Source: Winogradskyella ursingii (lineage in GTDB: Bacteria > Bacteroidota > Bacteroidia > Flavobacteriales > Flavobacteriaceae). Taken from it: DNA of 64,000 bases. A program made the position numbers and the translations under genes. Under the pieces are notes generated by a model. It was not told the DNA's origin. It ran no database searches and worked only from the letters and a program-made list of their open reading frames with translations. Below, in pieces: positions 43,606-51,392 of this stretch (within the stretch, counting starts at the first letter, position 1; every line of letters begins with the position of its first letter). The stretch spans positions 62,001 through 126,000 of the forward strand of contig NZ_JABFDH010000005.1 in the NCBI RefSeq assembly GCF_013403975.1, in the 5' to 3' direction.

Positions 43606-43683
43606 CGGGGTGTAGCGTAGCCCGGTTATCGCGCCGCGTTTGGGACGCGGAGGTCGCAGGTTCGAATCCTGCCACCCCGACCA
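43606..43683 (+). tRNA. tRNA-Pro (anticodon TGG)
   Basis: A 78-base tRNA with encoded CCA. The acceptor stem pairs CGGGGTG with CACCCCG, and the C1-G72 pair is a bacterial tRNA-Pro identity feature. The anticodon stem CCGCG/CGCGG holds the loop TTTGGGA, with anticodon TGG at 43641-43643. The T arm has GGTTCGAATCC. The strong promoter before it and the hairpin terminator after it make it a single-gene transcript. No integrase or attachment duplication is seen at its 3' end. Confidence 0.97.
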
Positions 43684-43691
43684 AGTATTCT

Positions 43692-43722
43692 AAAAAAAGC
43701 TCAGTAAAACTGAGCTTTTTTT
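43692..43722. terminator. Bidirectional terminator after tRNA-Pro
   Basis: A7-GCTCAG (43692-43704), loop TAAAA, CTGAGC-T7 (43710-43722). The T-run serves the tRNA on the plus strand and the A-run serves the small minus-strand gene at 43742. Confidence 0.85.
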
Positions 43723-43741
43723 GTTTTTATTATTTTTATTT

Positions 43742-43894
43742 TTAAAACCATTCGAAGTGAATGCCTGAGGCAACCACAGCAATGATTAATATAACTAGTG
43801 CAATAATGACAAACCTTGCAGTAAATATAGTGGTTTTATCTTTTTGAAGAATATAATCTCTTCTTTCTTCTTCGTCTTCTTTTACAAATTTCAT
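43742..43894 (-). CDS. Very small acidic/basic single-pass membrane protein
   Basis: A 50-residue gene below the usual ORF length limit. It begins ATG (complement at 43892-43894) with MKFVKEDEEERRDYILQKDK, then one membrane helix (FVIIALVILIIAVVASG) and ends HFEWF. It ends near the tRNA-Pro terminator and starts 10 bases below the aldehyde dehydrogenase stop, so it may be cotranscribed with that gene. Function unknown. Confidence 0.65.
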   Translation of the reverse strand: MKFVKEDEEERRDYILQKDKTTIFTARFVIIALVILIIAVVASGIHFEWF

Positions 43895-43904
43895 AATGTT
43901 TAGT

Positions 43905-45269
43905 TTATTTATTGATAAATACGGTTTTCTTGTTTACAAACTCCATGATTCCTTCTTTAGACAATTCTCTTCCAAATCCTGAAGCTTTTGTACCTCCAAA
44001 AGGTAGTCGAGGATCTGATTTCACCATTTCGTTTATAAAAAATGCTCCATCTTCAATTTCGAGTGTATGCTTCAATGCATTTTTATGATCTTCTGTAAAA
44101 ATCATTGTGCCTAATCCAAACTTGGAATCAGATGCACATTCAAAAGCTTGTTTTGCTGATTTAACTTTTATAATTGAAGCAACTGGCCCAAAAGTTTCTT
44201 CTTTAAATACAGGCATTTTATCTGTAACTTCAGTTAAAATTGTTGGTTCATAGTAGGCATCTTTCCGATTATTACCATAATGAACTTTTGCTCCCATTTC
44301 AATTGATTTTTCAACTTGTTCTTCTAATGTATCAGCTAAATCTGGTCTTGCCAAACAAGACATTGTTGTTGATTTTTTTAAAGGATCGTCGTAATTTAAA
44401 TTTTTAACTTCCGCTGTAAATTTATCTAAAAATTCGTCATAAATTTTGTCTATAACTATAAATCGTTTTGCGGCAATACAACTTTGACCCGAATTTTGCA
44501 TTCTTGCCTTTACAATGGTTTCAATATGCTCATCTAAGTTTGCATCTTCTAATATAATACATGCGTTATTACCTCCCAACTCTAACAATGATTTTTTTAG
44601 GTTTTTACCTGCAATTTCGGCAATATGTCTGCCAGCTTTTTCGCTTCCTGTTAAAGACACGGCCTTTATGGTATCATCTCCTAGAATATCGTCTATTGTT
44701 TCGTGCTCTGCAATAAGTGTTTGAAATGTGCCTTTGGGAAATCCTGCCGAAAGAAATAATTGCTCAATTGCTAGAGCACAACCAGTCACATTTGTTGCAT
44801 GTTTAAGCATGGCAACATTGCCAGCTGTTAAAGTTGGAATGGCAAATCTAAAAACTTGCCAAAACGGATAGTTCCATGGCATCACTGCGAGTATACAACC
44901 CATTGGATCATAACTTATAAAACTTTCATGAGCATCTGTTTCAATTAACTCGTCGGCAAGAAAGTCTTCAGCATTAGTGATATAAAATTTTATTAAAAGC
45001 ATGCATTTTTCAATTTCAGCTTCACTTTCTTTGATGGGTTTGCCCATTTCTAAAGTCATTAATTCACTGAGATTATTCTTTTGCTTCTGCATTTCGTCAT
45101 GGAGCTTAATGAGTAAATCCACTCTGTCTTGAATCTCTAACTTTTTCCATTCATTGAATTGATTTTCTGCCAACTGAAGCTTCTTTTTCACTTCTTCCTT
45201 GGTATGGATATTGTAAGTTTTTAAAGCTTGATTGTTATATGGATTTCGTGTTTGGACGGTCTTATTCAT
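43905..45269 (-). CDS. NAD(P)-dependent succinate-semialdehyde dehydrogenase family protein
   Basis: A 454-residue aldehyde dehydrogenase. The start is the ATG of MNKTVQTRNPYNN; the longer frame adds seven unlike residues. GCILAVMPWNYPFWQVFRFA and AVSLTGSEKAGRHIA bind the cofactor, LLELGGNNACIIL holds the general-base Glu and NSGQSCIAAKRF the catalytic Cys. ETFGPVASI and PFGGTKASGFGREL complete the fold. It is most like succinate-semialdehyde dehydrogenases of the GabD/Sad group, but the substrate is inferred. Divergent from the YtxH operon. Confidence 0.92.
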   Translation of the reverse strand: MNKTVQTRNPYNNQALKTYNIHTKEEVKKKLQLAENQFNEWKKLEIQDRVDLLIKLHDEMQKQKNNLSELMTLEMGKPIKESEAEIEKCMLLIKFYITNAEDFLADELIETDAHESFISYDPMGCILAVMPWNYPFWQVFRFAIPTLTAGNVAMLKHATNVTGCALAIEQLFLSAGFPKGTFQTLIAEHETIDDILGDDTIKAVSLTGSEKAGRHIAEIAGKNLKKSLLELGGNNACIILEDANLDEHIETIVKARMQNSGQSCIAAKRFIVIDKIYDEFLDKFTAEVKNLNYDDPLKKSTTMSCLARPDLADTLEEQVEKSIEMGAKVHYGNNRKDAYYEPTILTEVTDKMPVFKEETFGPVASIIKVKSAKQAFECASDSKFGLGTMIFTEDHKNALKHTLEIEDGAFFINEMVKSDPRLPFGGTKASGFGRELSKEGIMEFVNKKTVFINK

Positions 45270-45287
45270 AATCCTTAGTTTTAAGTA

Positions 45288-45295
45288 CAAATTTA
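45288..45295 (-). promoter_or_regulatory. -7 box of the aldehyde dehydrogenase gene
   Basis: Minus-strand TAAATTTG, an exact fit to TAnnTTTG, ends 19 bases before the ATG at 45269. No TTG is found at the expected upstream distance. Confidence 0.4.
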
Positions 45296-45395
45296 GGTAT
45301 AGAAATTATTGAAACTTAGTGCGTTTACTTAAAAACTTAATGCAAATAATATTTATTATTCAAGTTAAAAATTGTACCTTAAGAGTTAAGAGATA

Positions 45396-45422
45396 TAGTA
45401 CATTTAAGCGAGATTTGTACTA
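45396..45422. promoter_or_regulatory. Inverted repeat TAGTACA-N13-TGTACTA before the YtxH operon
   Basis: Perfect 7-base arms (45396-45402 and 45416-45422) with a 13-base spacer lie in the 182-base divergent spacer, 29 bases before the YtxH start. The geometry suits a dimeric regulator. No protein can be assigned. Confidence 0.45.
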
Positions 45423-45451
45423 ATAGAAATTAACAAAAAAAACATAATACA

Positions 45452-45787
45452 ATGAGTGATAACGGAAATACATTTTTAGGTGTACTTGCAGGTACAGCAA
45501 TAGGAGCAGCATTAGGAATATTGTTTGCACCAGATAGAGGTAGCGAAACTAGAAGAAGAATAGCAGAAGAAGCAGCACATGGACGAGACGTTGTAGTGGA
45601 CAGAGCTTCTGAAATAAGAAATAATATTGGAAATACTTTAGCAAATCAGAAAGGTAATCTAGAAGATCAAGTTGAATCTATTGTTTCCAATGCGAGCTAT
45701 AAAGCTGAAGACGTTATAACTACTCTCGAGGCCAAACTTAAGGATTTGAAACAAAAAAATAAGAATCTGCAAAAAAAGACATCATAA
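45452..45787 (+). CDS. YtxH domain stress protein
   Basis: A 111-residue protein. Residues 9-27 (LGVLAGTAIGAALGILFAP) are the glycine-rich YtxH membrane hairpin, followed by DRGSETRRRIAEEA and a long amphipathic helix ending in a lysine-rich tail. YtxH proteins are general-stress products in Bacillus and are common in Bacteroidota stress loci. First gene of a three-gene operon with spacings of 3 and 3 bases. An inverted repeat precedes it. Confidence 0.9.
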   Translation: MSDNGNTFLGVLAGTAIGAALGILFAPDRGSETRRRIAEEAAHGRDVVVDRASEIRNNIGNTLANQKGNLEDQVESIVSNASYKAEDVITTLEAKLKDLKQKNKNLQKKTS

Positions 45788-45790
45788 TAT

Positions 45791-46138
45791 ATGAGTGTTT
45801 TTGAATCATTTGGTGATACGACAGATAAAGCAACTGATATTGGTGAGCGTTATATAAAAACGTCTCGCCAATATTTTAAGCTTAAAGTATTTCAGCAGTT
45901 AACCTTTTCGATTAGTTTATTGTTAAAACTTTTGATTATTGGAGGCTTAGCGTTTGTTGGTATACTTTTTTTGTCCGTTTCATTAGCCATATATATTGGT
46001 GATGAAATGGAGAATAGATTTATGGGTTATATCGTTGTTGGTCTAATTTATCTAATATTAGCGCTAATCGCTTTTTTCTGTAAGTCTGTAATTGATAGAA
46101 AAATCATTAGCAAAATATCCATGAAATTTTTTAAATAA
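45791..46138 (+). CDS. Phage-holin-like (holin superfamily III) membrane protein
   Basis: A 115-residue protein with a short soluble N-terminus (residues 1-35) and two to three membrane helices (LLLKLLIIGGLAFVGILFLS and IVVGLIYLILALIAFF). It resembles the actinophage-holin/phage-holin III family members that accompany YtxH genes; these are not phage lysis genes. It lies 3 bases from both neighbours and presumably modifies membrane behaviour under stress. Confidence 0.75.
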   Translation: MSVFESFGDTTDKATDIGERYIKTSRQYFKLKVFQQLTFSISLLLKLLIIGGLAFVGILFLSVSLAIYIGDEMENRFMGYIVVGLIYLILALIAFFCKSVIDRKIISKISMKFFK

Positions 46139-46141
46139 TTT

Positions 46142-46351
46142 ATGAGTAAAGTATATACCACATTTGAACAAATAGAAAGCGACCTAAAGCGCTTTAAGCT
46201 CGAACGAGATATTGCTTGGGAGGAGCTTAAATTAGTTAAAAACGAGTATAAGGATGAGCTAAAACCTTTAAATTGGATTACTTCTGCGCTCAAATTCACC
46301 AGTAAATATGGGATTATGCTAATTCTTAAAAGAATATTCTTCAGAAAATAA
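46142..46351 (+). CDS. DUF6327-like small protein
   Basis: A 69-residue, highly charged protein: a helical N-terminus (FEQIESDLKRFKLERDIAWE) then LNWITSALKFTSKYGIMLIL, an amphipathic or membrane-associated segment, and a basic end. It is like the short DUF6327 proteins found third in YtxH-holin operons. Function unknown. It converges on the AraC gene at 46363 with an 11-base gap. Confidence 0.72.
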   Translation: MSKVYTTFEQIESDLKRFKLERDIAWEELKLVKNEYKDELKPLNWITSALKFTSKYGIMLILKRIFFRK

Positions 46352-46362
46352 TTAAAAAAAAC

Positions 46363-47394
46363 TTACATTAATTTCACCTTAGAGACAATCTGCTTTTTGA
46401 ATTCGTTAGGTGATATTCCAAATTTTTCCTTAAAAATTTTAGAAAAATAACTCCGGCTCGTAAAGCCAATTGTATAAACAATTTGAGAGATATTGAGATC
46501 GGAGGATTTCATTAGATCTCTAGCTTGCTCTAGTCTTACGTGCCTAATAAATTCAGTAACAGTTCTTTTAAATAAAAATTTAAAGCCATCCTGCAATTTA
46601 GACTGAGACAGACCATAATTAGATGAGAGTAAATCTAACGAATACGGTCTAGCCGGTTCTTTTTGTATAACGTTACTTATCTGCTTGATTAAGGTTAACT
46701 CCTTTTTGGTTAAAGATGGTGGTATGGATCTGCCGGTTGTAGAACGCTCATGCTGCTGTATATGCATTGATAAAATTTCATACACCTTTGCTTCAACTTT
46801 TAAAATTTTAAGCATGCCCTTACTCTTAATTTTATGTATGGCTTTAACTTGGTCTGCCATTTTTAAATTAAGTTCACCATAATGGGCAAATCTTTTCTCG
46901 TAATCTTGGTCCATAAAAACATCATAAAGTTTCTTATTTAAGCTTGAAACATTGGTTGTACGCTTTTTTAGAAAATCTTTACGGACAATTTGGATGATAT
47001 TTATTTTAAGTTTTTCTCCTTTAGGAAAATGTATAAAACTTTTGCCTTCTGATCTATTGGTGAAAATTACCGATTGGAATTGTTCCGTTTTGTGCTCTTT
47101 GTTGTCAATGCTAAAACGATGTGTAAACGAGCCTTCCAGATTGTAGATAAACCTTATCGGATTAAAATCCTCTGCCTCAATTTTTAAAACAAAATCTTTC
47201 TGAAAGGTAATGTCAAAATCCAATAAATTAACGCCCCAATCAAAAGGAATAAACGTTATTTTACCTATAGCCAAATTGTTTTTAACATTTAAAACATGCT
47301 CGCCCCAACGCTCATTAATTTCGGCATTGAGTTGTTGACTAATCTGATATAATAAATCTTTACTATCAGATGGATGAACTGCGATTTCTATCAT
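46363..47394 (-). CDS. AraC family transcriptional regulator 1 (PchR-like architecture)
   Basis: A 343-residue regulator. The start is the ATG of MIEIAVHPSDSKD; the longer frame to 47427 adds eleven unlike residues. The N-terminal sensor half has GKITFIPFDWGVNLLDFDI and FIYNLEGSFTHRF. The C-terminal double helix-turn-helix includes LDLLSSNYGLSQSKLQDGF and LNISQIVYTIGFTSRSYFSK, ending FGISPNEFKKQ. The same plan recurs in the genes at 50122, 52078 and 53333. Ligand unknown. Divergent from the hemerythrin gene. Confidence 0.9.
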   Translation of the reverse strand: MIEIAVHPSDSKDLLYQISQQLNAEINERWGEHVLNVKNNLAIGKITFIPFDWGVNLLDFDITFQKDFVLKIEAEDFNPIRFIYNLEGSFTHRFSIDNKEHKTEQFQSVIFTNRSEGKSFIHFPKGEKLKINIIQIVRKDFLKKRTTNVSSLNKKLYDVFMDQDYEKRFAHYGELNLKMADQVKAIHKIKSKGMLKILKVEAKVYEILSMHIQQHERSTTGRSIPPSLTKKELTLIKQISNVIQKEPARPYSLDLLSSNYGLSQSKLQDGFKFLFKRTVTEFIRHVRLEQARDLMKSSDLNISQIVYTIGFTSRSYFSKIFKEKFGISPNEFKKQIVSKVKLM

Positions 47395-47424
47395 TTTCAA
47401 ATTTTTATAAATATAAATTCTAAG

Positions 47425-47514
47425 CAAATTTAGCCAAACTTAAGGTTAGACTAACTATTGTTTTGTTAAACAAATATTAAATTGAATTAAACATGTTAGG
47501 TGCAAACGACCTAA
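47425..47514. promoter_or_regulatory. Divergent control region with three palindromes and a -7 box
   Basis: In the 196-base spacer between AraC 1 and hemerythrin: minus-strand TAAATTTG (47425-47432), GTTAGACTAAC (47445-47455), TTTGTTAAACAAA (47462-47474) and TTAGGT-N7-ACCTAA (47496-47514). The first is a -7 box for AraC 1; the others are candidate operators, possibly autoregulatory. Confidence 0.4.
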
Positions 47515-47565
47515 ACAAGTTAAATTTTTAAGTCTTTGAGCTAAAAGCCGTAGGTCTAGTTTTTA

Positions 47566-47573
47566 TAGCTTTG
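47566..47573 (+). promoter_or_regulatory. -7 promoter box before the hemerythrin gene
   Basis: TAGCTTTG fits TAnnTTTG and ends 17 bases before the ATG at 47591. The nearest TTG (47536-47538) is 27 bases upstream, longer than usual. Confidence 0.4.
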
Positions 47574-47590
47574 TTATTAAATTTAATACT

Positions 47591-48025
47591 ATGACCATTT
47601 TTGAAGCTATAAGAAAGGATCACGACATTCAAAGAAATTTGTTAGATAAACTAGTAAAAACCTCTGGCGACACGGAGCAACGTACGCATTTGTTCAAGGA
47701 GCTTAGAAAAGAGCTAGATCTTCATGCCAATGCAGAAGAACGTCACTTCTATAAGCCGTTAATACCGAGTGATATGATGCAGGAACATGCTAGACACGGT
47801 ATTGCTGAACACCATGAAATCGACGAGCTGGTAGAAAAATTGGAAGATACAGGGCAGGATTCTTCTGCTTGGCTAAAAACTGCGAAAGAGCTAAAACATA
47901 AAGTGGAACATCACCTAGAGGATGAAGAGCACACTTTTTTTCAACTTTCTGGTAAGGTCTTAACAGAAAAACAGAAGACTGATTTAGCTATTGCCTATAA
48001 CAACTATATGGAAGAGCATAGGTAA
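47591..48025 (+). CDS. Hemerythrin HHE domain protein
   Basis: A 144-residue four-helix protein with HHE-type ligands: RKDHDIQRNLLDKL, ELDLHANAEERHFYKPLI, ARHGIAEHHEIDELVEKL and KHKVEHHLEDEEHTFFQL supply the His and Glu of a diiron site. Such proteins bind oxygen, NO or iron and are often stress-induced. The topoisomerase gene follows after 21 bases, suggesting cotranscription. A likely promoter and palindromes precede it. Confidence 0.9.
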   Translation: MTIFEAIRKDHDIQRNLLDKLVKTSGDTEQRTHLFKELRKELDLHANAEERHFYKPLIPSDMMQEHARHGIAEHHEIDELVEKLEDTGQDSSAWLKTAKELKHKVEHHLEDEEHTFFQLSGKVLTEKQKTDLAIAYNNYMEEHR

Positions 48026-48046
48026 TTAAGTACACTACGTGATTTA

Positions 48047-49129
48047 ATGAAATCTCAGAAGATAAACTTAGAATTTGCCAACCAGCTCTATACAGATCCT
48101 GAACTTTTAATAGATAATTTTGGATTAGTATATGCCTCTGATGAAATTCTCGATATAGAAAGGCGCCTTAGAGACGGTAATTTCTTCTATCTTAAAAACG
48201 GTAAAAAAATTTCCTCTGACCAAACCATAAGCCGTATCAATAATTTGGTTATTCCACCAGCCTGGAAGGATGTGAGAATTGCCTCCATTCCAAAAGCTCA
48301 TATGCAAGCAATTGGACGAGATGAAAAAGGCAGGAAACAATATAAATATCATGAGCTGTGGAGCACTCTTAGAAACCAAACGAAGTTTTTTAAAATGTAT
48401 GCTTTTGGAGAGCAACTCCCAAAACTGAGACGTCGCGTAAATAAGGATTTAAAAGGTTCGGATTGGAATTTGACAAAAGTTTTAGCTTTAGTGGTTAAGT
48501 TGCTCGAAGAAACTCATATACGAATTGGTAATTCTTATTATGCTAAATCCAACAACACCTATGGCTTATCAACATTAAGGAGCAAGCATGTAGATATTTA
48601 TAACAATAGAATGAAGTTTGAATTTGTCGGTAAGCGAGGAAAAGAGCATAGTGTTACAGTTAAGAATAAGAAACTGATTCGACTTGTTGAACGATGCGAA
48701 GAAATCCCAGGTTGGGAATTATTTAAATATTATGATAAGCATGGTGAAAAGCATACCATAAATAGTACCATGGTTAATAATTATATCCACGACATTTCGG
48801 GAGATTTATTTACTGCTAAAGATTTTAGGACTTGGGGCGCAAGTAAAATCTGTTTTGAAACACTCATGTCCATAGGTTTGGAGGAGAATGAGGATAAGGC
48901 AAAAAAAAATGTACTTACTGCTATTGACGCTGCAGCAAAAGCTCTGGGTAATACTAGAAACGTTGTAAGAAAGTACTACGCACACCCACTGATTACCGAA
49001 AGTTATATAGACTCAACTATTGCTCCCTACTTCTCAAAAAAATATTCCAAAAAATACTCTGGTTTAAATCATACAGAGTCTTCAATGCTGTCATTAATAA
49101 GTACCTACAAGCCTAATTTAAAGGCATAA
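48047..49129 (+). CDS. DNA topoisomerase IB (poxvirus/bacterial type)
   Basis: A 360-residue type IB topoisomerase that relaxes supercoils through a 3'-phosphotyrosine. The N-terminal DNA clamp has IPPAWKDVRIASIPKAHMQA and GRDEKGRKQYKYHELW. The catalytic part has VVKLLEETHIRIGNSYYAK (first Arg), STLRSKHVDI, AKDFRTWGASKICFETLM and the Tyr region NVVRKYYAHPLI. The extension after the Tyr is about 40 residues. Bacterial IB enzymes are accessory and scattered, and here the gene travels with hemerythrin in a stress cluster. Confidence 0.93.
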   Translation: MKSQKINLEFANQLYTDPELLIDNFGLVYASDEILDIERRLRDGNFFYLKNGKKISSDQTISRINNLVIPPAWKDVRIASIPKAHMQAIGRDEKGRKQYKYHELWSTLRNQTKFFKMYAFGEQLPKLRRRVNKDLKGSDWNLTKVLALVVKLLEETHIRIGNSYYAKSNNTYGLSTLRSKHVDIYNNRMKFEFVGKRGKEHSVTVKNKKLIRLVERCEEIPGWELFKYYDKHGEKHTINSTMVNNYIHDISGDLFTAKDFRTWGASKICFETLMSIGLEENEDKAKKNVLTAIDAAAKALGNTRNVVRKYYAHPLITESYIDSTIAPYFSKKYSKKYSGLNHTESSMLSLISTYKPNLKA

Positions 49130-49278
49130 TTTGTTTGTGTTAATTTCTGTTTTAAACGGATTAAGGTTTGAAGTGTTTTGACCTTAACTTTATGATAATA
49201 GTATAAATCATGCTATAAAGTGTTAATGGGATACACACTTAGCGTCAGCTATCCTTACAACTAAAAAAATAAATAAAT

Positions 49279-49728
49279 ATGAAAACGTACTCTGAAGAAA
49301 TAGGAAACAAATTAAATGATTTGCTAGAGAAGAATTATGATGCCGAAAAAGGATATCATAAAGCTGCTGAAAATGTGGATCATTCTGGTTTAAAAACATT
49401 TTTTGAAAGAAAATCCAATCAAAGAAGAGATTTTGGACATGAAATAAAACAAGAAATTAGATCCTTTGGTAAAGAGGTAGATAAAGGTGGTAGTGTGACA
49501 GGTGCTATGCATAGAGCTTGGATGGATGTAAAAGCTTTGTTTAGCGCAGATGATGCAGAGTCAATGCTTGAAGAGGCTATACGAGGGGAGAAAGCATCGG
49601 TAGATGAATATAGTGATGTCTTAAAAGAAGCAAGCTTACCAAGCAGTACTCGTGCGGTTTTAGAAGCTCACAAAAATAAAATTTCAACAGATTTATCTCA
49701 AATTAAGTCTTTAGAAAATTTAAGATAA
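49279..49728 (+). CDS. PA2169-type DUF2383 four-helix-bundle protein
   Basis: A 149-residue ferritin-like bundle: KLNDLLEKNYDAEKGYHKAA, GLKTFFERKSNQRRDFGHEI, then TGAMHRAWMDVKALFSADD and SMLEEAIRGEKASVDEYSDV, with a C-terminal VLEAHKNKISTDLSQIKSL. The match is to the TIGR02284/PA2169 family, common in Bacteroidota stress loci. Several Glu/His pairs could bind metal, but a full diiron motif is not evident. It has its own 149-base upstream spacer and a strong terminator. Confidence 0.88.
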   Translation: MKTYSEEIGNKLNDLLEKNYDAEKGYHKAAENVDHSGLKTFFERKSNQRRDFGHEIKQEIRSFGKEVDKGGSVTGAMHRAWMDVKALFSADDAESMLEEAIRGEKASVDEYSDVLKEASLPSSTRAVLEAHKNKISTDLSQIKSLENLR

Positions 49729-49746
49729 TCTAGATAGTAGTAAAAG

Positions 49747-49785
49747 AAAGCGATTCAACTTACAATGTTGAATCGCTTTTTTTTT
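49747..49785 (+). terminator. Terminator after the DUF2383 gene
   Basis: AAAGCGATTCAAC (49747-49759), 7-base loop, GTTGAATCGCTTT (49767-49779), continuing into a run of nine T. Confidence 0.88.
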
Positions 49786-49936
49786 GTGCATACTGCAATT
49801 TATTTTCTGGAAAACTCAAATAATTTAAGCATATCAGTCAATTTTTGTTATCTTAGAGCATGTATAGTTGATTGAAAATCTCGAAATTTATAGTCAATTA
49901 TATATATCAACCAATTACTAATTTAAATCAATTATT

Positions 49937-50071
49937 ATGAAAAAATTACTTTTAATGTTTGCTTTATTATTTACAGTGTCAACTGCATTTACCAGTTGCA
50001 GAGAAACTAATAACGATGTGGCAGACGATGTAGAGGATGTAGTGGATGACGTAGAAGATTCTGTAGATTAA
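49937..50071 (+). CDS. Tiny acidic lipoprotein
   Basis: A 44-residue gene. The signal MKKLLLMFALLFTVSTAFTS is followed by the lipobox Cys21 and a mature part of only 24 residues, almost all Asp, Glu, Val and Asn in a repeating D-D-V-E-D pattern (DVADDVEDVVDDVEDSVD). An amphipathic, strongly negative helix at the membrane surface is expected. It resembles entericidin-like peptides in size only. A terminator follows after 20 bases. Function unknown. Confidence 0.7.
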   Translation: MKKLLLMFALLFTVSTAFTSCRETNNDVADDVEDVVDDVEDSVD

Positions 50072-50091
50072 ATAAACACGTTTTTACAAAC

Positions 50092-50123
50092 AAAAAAAGG
50101 CCTTGAAAACAAGGCCTTTTTTT
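50092..50123. terminator. Bidirectional terminator between the tiny lipoprotein and AraC 2
   Basis: A7-GGCCTTG (50092-50105), loop AAAA, CAAGGCC-T7 (50110-50123). Its T-run overlaps the AraC 2 stop codon, so it closes both converging genes. Confidence 0.88.
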
Positions 50124-51171
50124 ATACGCTAATTTGTGTATGTCGATTCTTAGATCGGTGCATTTTAATGAACATGCTTGGGCTATATCCAAACTTGTTC
50201 TTAAAAATTTTGCAGAAATAACTTCTACTCGTAATACCTACTATATAAACCACCTCAGATACGTTATGATCAGTGGTTTTAAAGAGTCGCTCGGCTTTTT
50301 CTAATCTTTTATTTCTTATAAAATCCGACACAGTTGTACCGTGCATTGCTTTAAAACCTTCTTGTAATTTAGCTGGTGATAGACCGCATTCTCTGCAAAG
50401 TGATTTTATACTATGCTGAATTTCTATATGGTCTATTACAAATTCAGATATTTTTCTTATTTGTTGAGATTCTAGATGACTTAAATTTGTTTGATTAGCT
50501 TCTAGATATTGCTCTTTGTAAAACTCGTTTAAAAATATGGAGAGTACTTTTTCGTAATTACTTTTTACATTTAGTAGCTCTATAAACTCATCCGGAATTT
50601 CCATAGGTTCAATAGCTCTTAACTGTTCTGCCAAAGGAAGATTTATTTCACATTTATATAATTTTTCTTTTAACTTATTTAGAGCTTTTAATAAACCTTC
50701 AGTTTTTGATAATTTAACTTCGTCTCTATTATTTAATTCTTCAGTTTCATATTCCTTAAAAATTACAGATCGATCTATGCAGATCATACTCACCCTAACC
50801 GATGAATTGGGTTTAAATAATAAGGCGCCTTTTTCTTTACTATTGCTGCCAACAATTGTAGGCTTCAATTCTTCAATATGATGAATTTTTTTGCTCTTAT
50901 CAAATTGATGAAAGACCTGCCCTTCAGTATTATAAATAAAATAGAGGTAATTCTCTTCTTGATATAGATTCAGTTGAATATTCGTTTTAAAAAAGGCATC
51001 AATTTCCACTATCCTAAAGCCAAGATCCAATTTTAAAAATCTTATAATTCCTTTCCCCTCTTTAAGTGGAACATTGTAATCGTATATATGTTGGGTTGGT
51101 TTTGACTGCCTTAGATCATTAAGATTAAGGAATTGAGTTTTTGCTGGTGTCGAAAACAATGGATGATTCAT
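50122..51171 (-). CDS. AraC family transcriptional regulator 2 (PchR-like architecture)
   Basis: A 349-residue paralog of the regulators at 46363, 52078 and 53333. The sensor half keeps GIIRFLKLDLGFRIVEIDAF and FIYNTEGQVFHQF; the DNA-binding half has SIKSLCRECGLSPAKLQEGF, TVSDFIRNKRLEKAERLF and VVYIVGITSRSYFCKIFK. It ends FGYSPSMFIKMH with a basic tail. Divergent from the SRAP-like gene across a 221-base spacer, so that gene is a candidate target. Confidence 0.9.
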   Translation of the reverse strand: MNHPLFSTPAKTQFLNLNDLRQSKPTQHIYDYNVPLKEGKGIIRFLKLDLGFRIVEIDAFFKTNIQLNLYQEENYLYFIYNTEGQVFHQFDKSKKIHHIEELKPTIVGSNSKEKGALLFKPNSSVRVSMICIDRSVIFKEYETEELNNRDEVKLSKTEGLLKALNKLKEKLYKCEINLPLAEQLRAIEPMEIPDEFIELLNVKSNYEKVLSIFLNEFYKEQYLEANQTNLSHLESQQIRKISEFVIDHIEIQHSIKSLCRECGLSPAKLQEGFKAMHGTTVSDFIRNKRLEKAERLFKTTDHNVSEVVYIVGITSRSYFCKIFKNKFGYSPSMFIKMHRSKNRHTQISV

Positions 51172-51392
51172 AGCACTCTAATTATAAATGAGAAAGTTAA
51201 TTTCTCTCCATGTAAAATTAATATCCTAATTGTCAGTTTTTATCATAAAAAAATTTTTCTTTAACGTTATTAAGGGGACATTTTACATGATTTGGTAAAT
51301 AATCTTTTTCGTATTAATATCTTTTGAGATAGTATATAGTGCTTTCAAGGCAATTTTAAGTAAGAATTATCACGAAATTGCAAATAAAAACG

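Noticed and set aside
43606..43740. tRNA-Pro as an integration site for a mobile element
   Set aside because: No integrase, no duplicated tRNA 3' end and no change in gene character beside it. The neighbouring stress genes look native.
45791..46138. Holin-like gene as prophage remnant
   Set aside because: It is in a YtxH operon with no lysin, capsid or integrase genes. Holin-like names are common for such stress membrane proteins.
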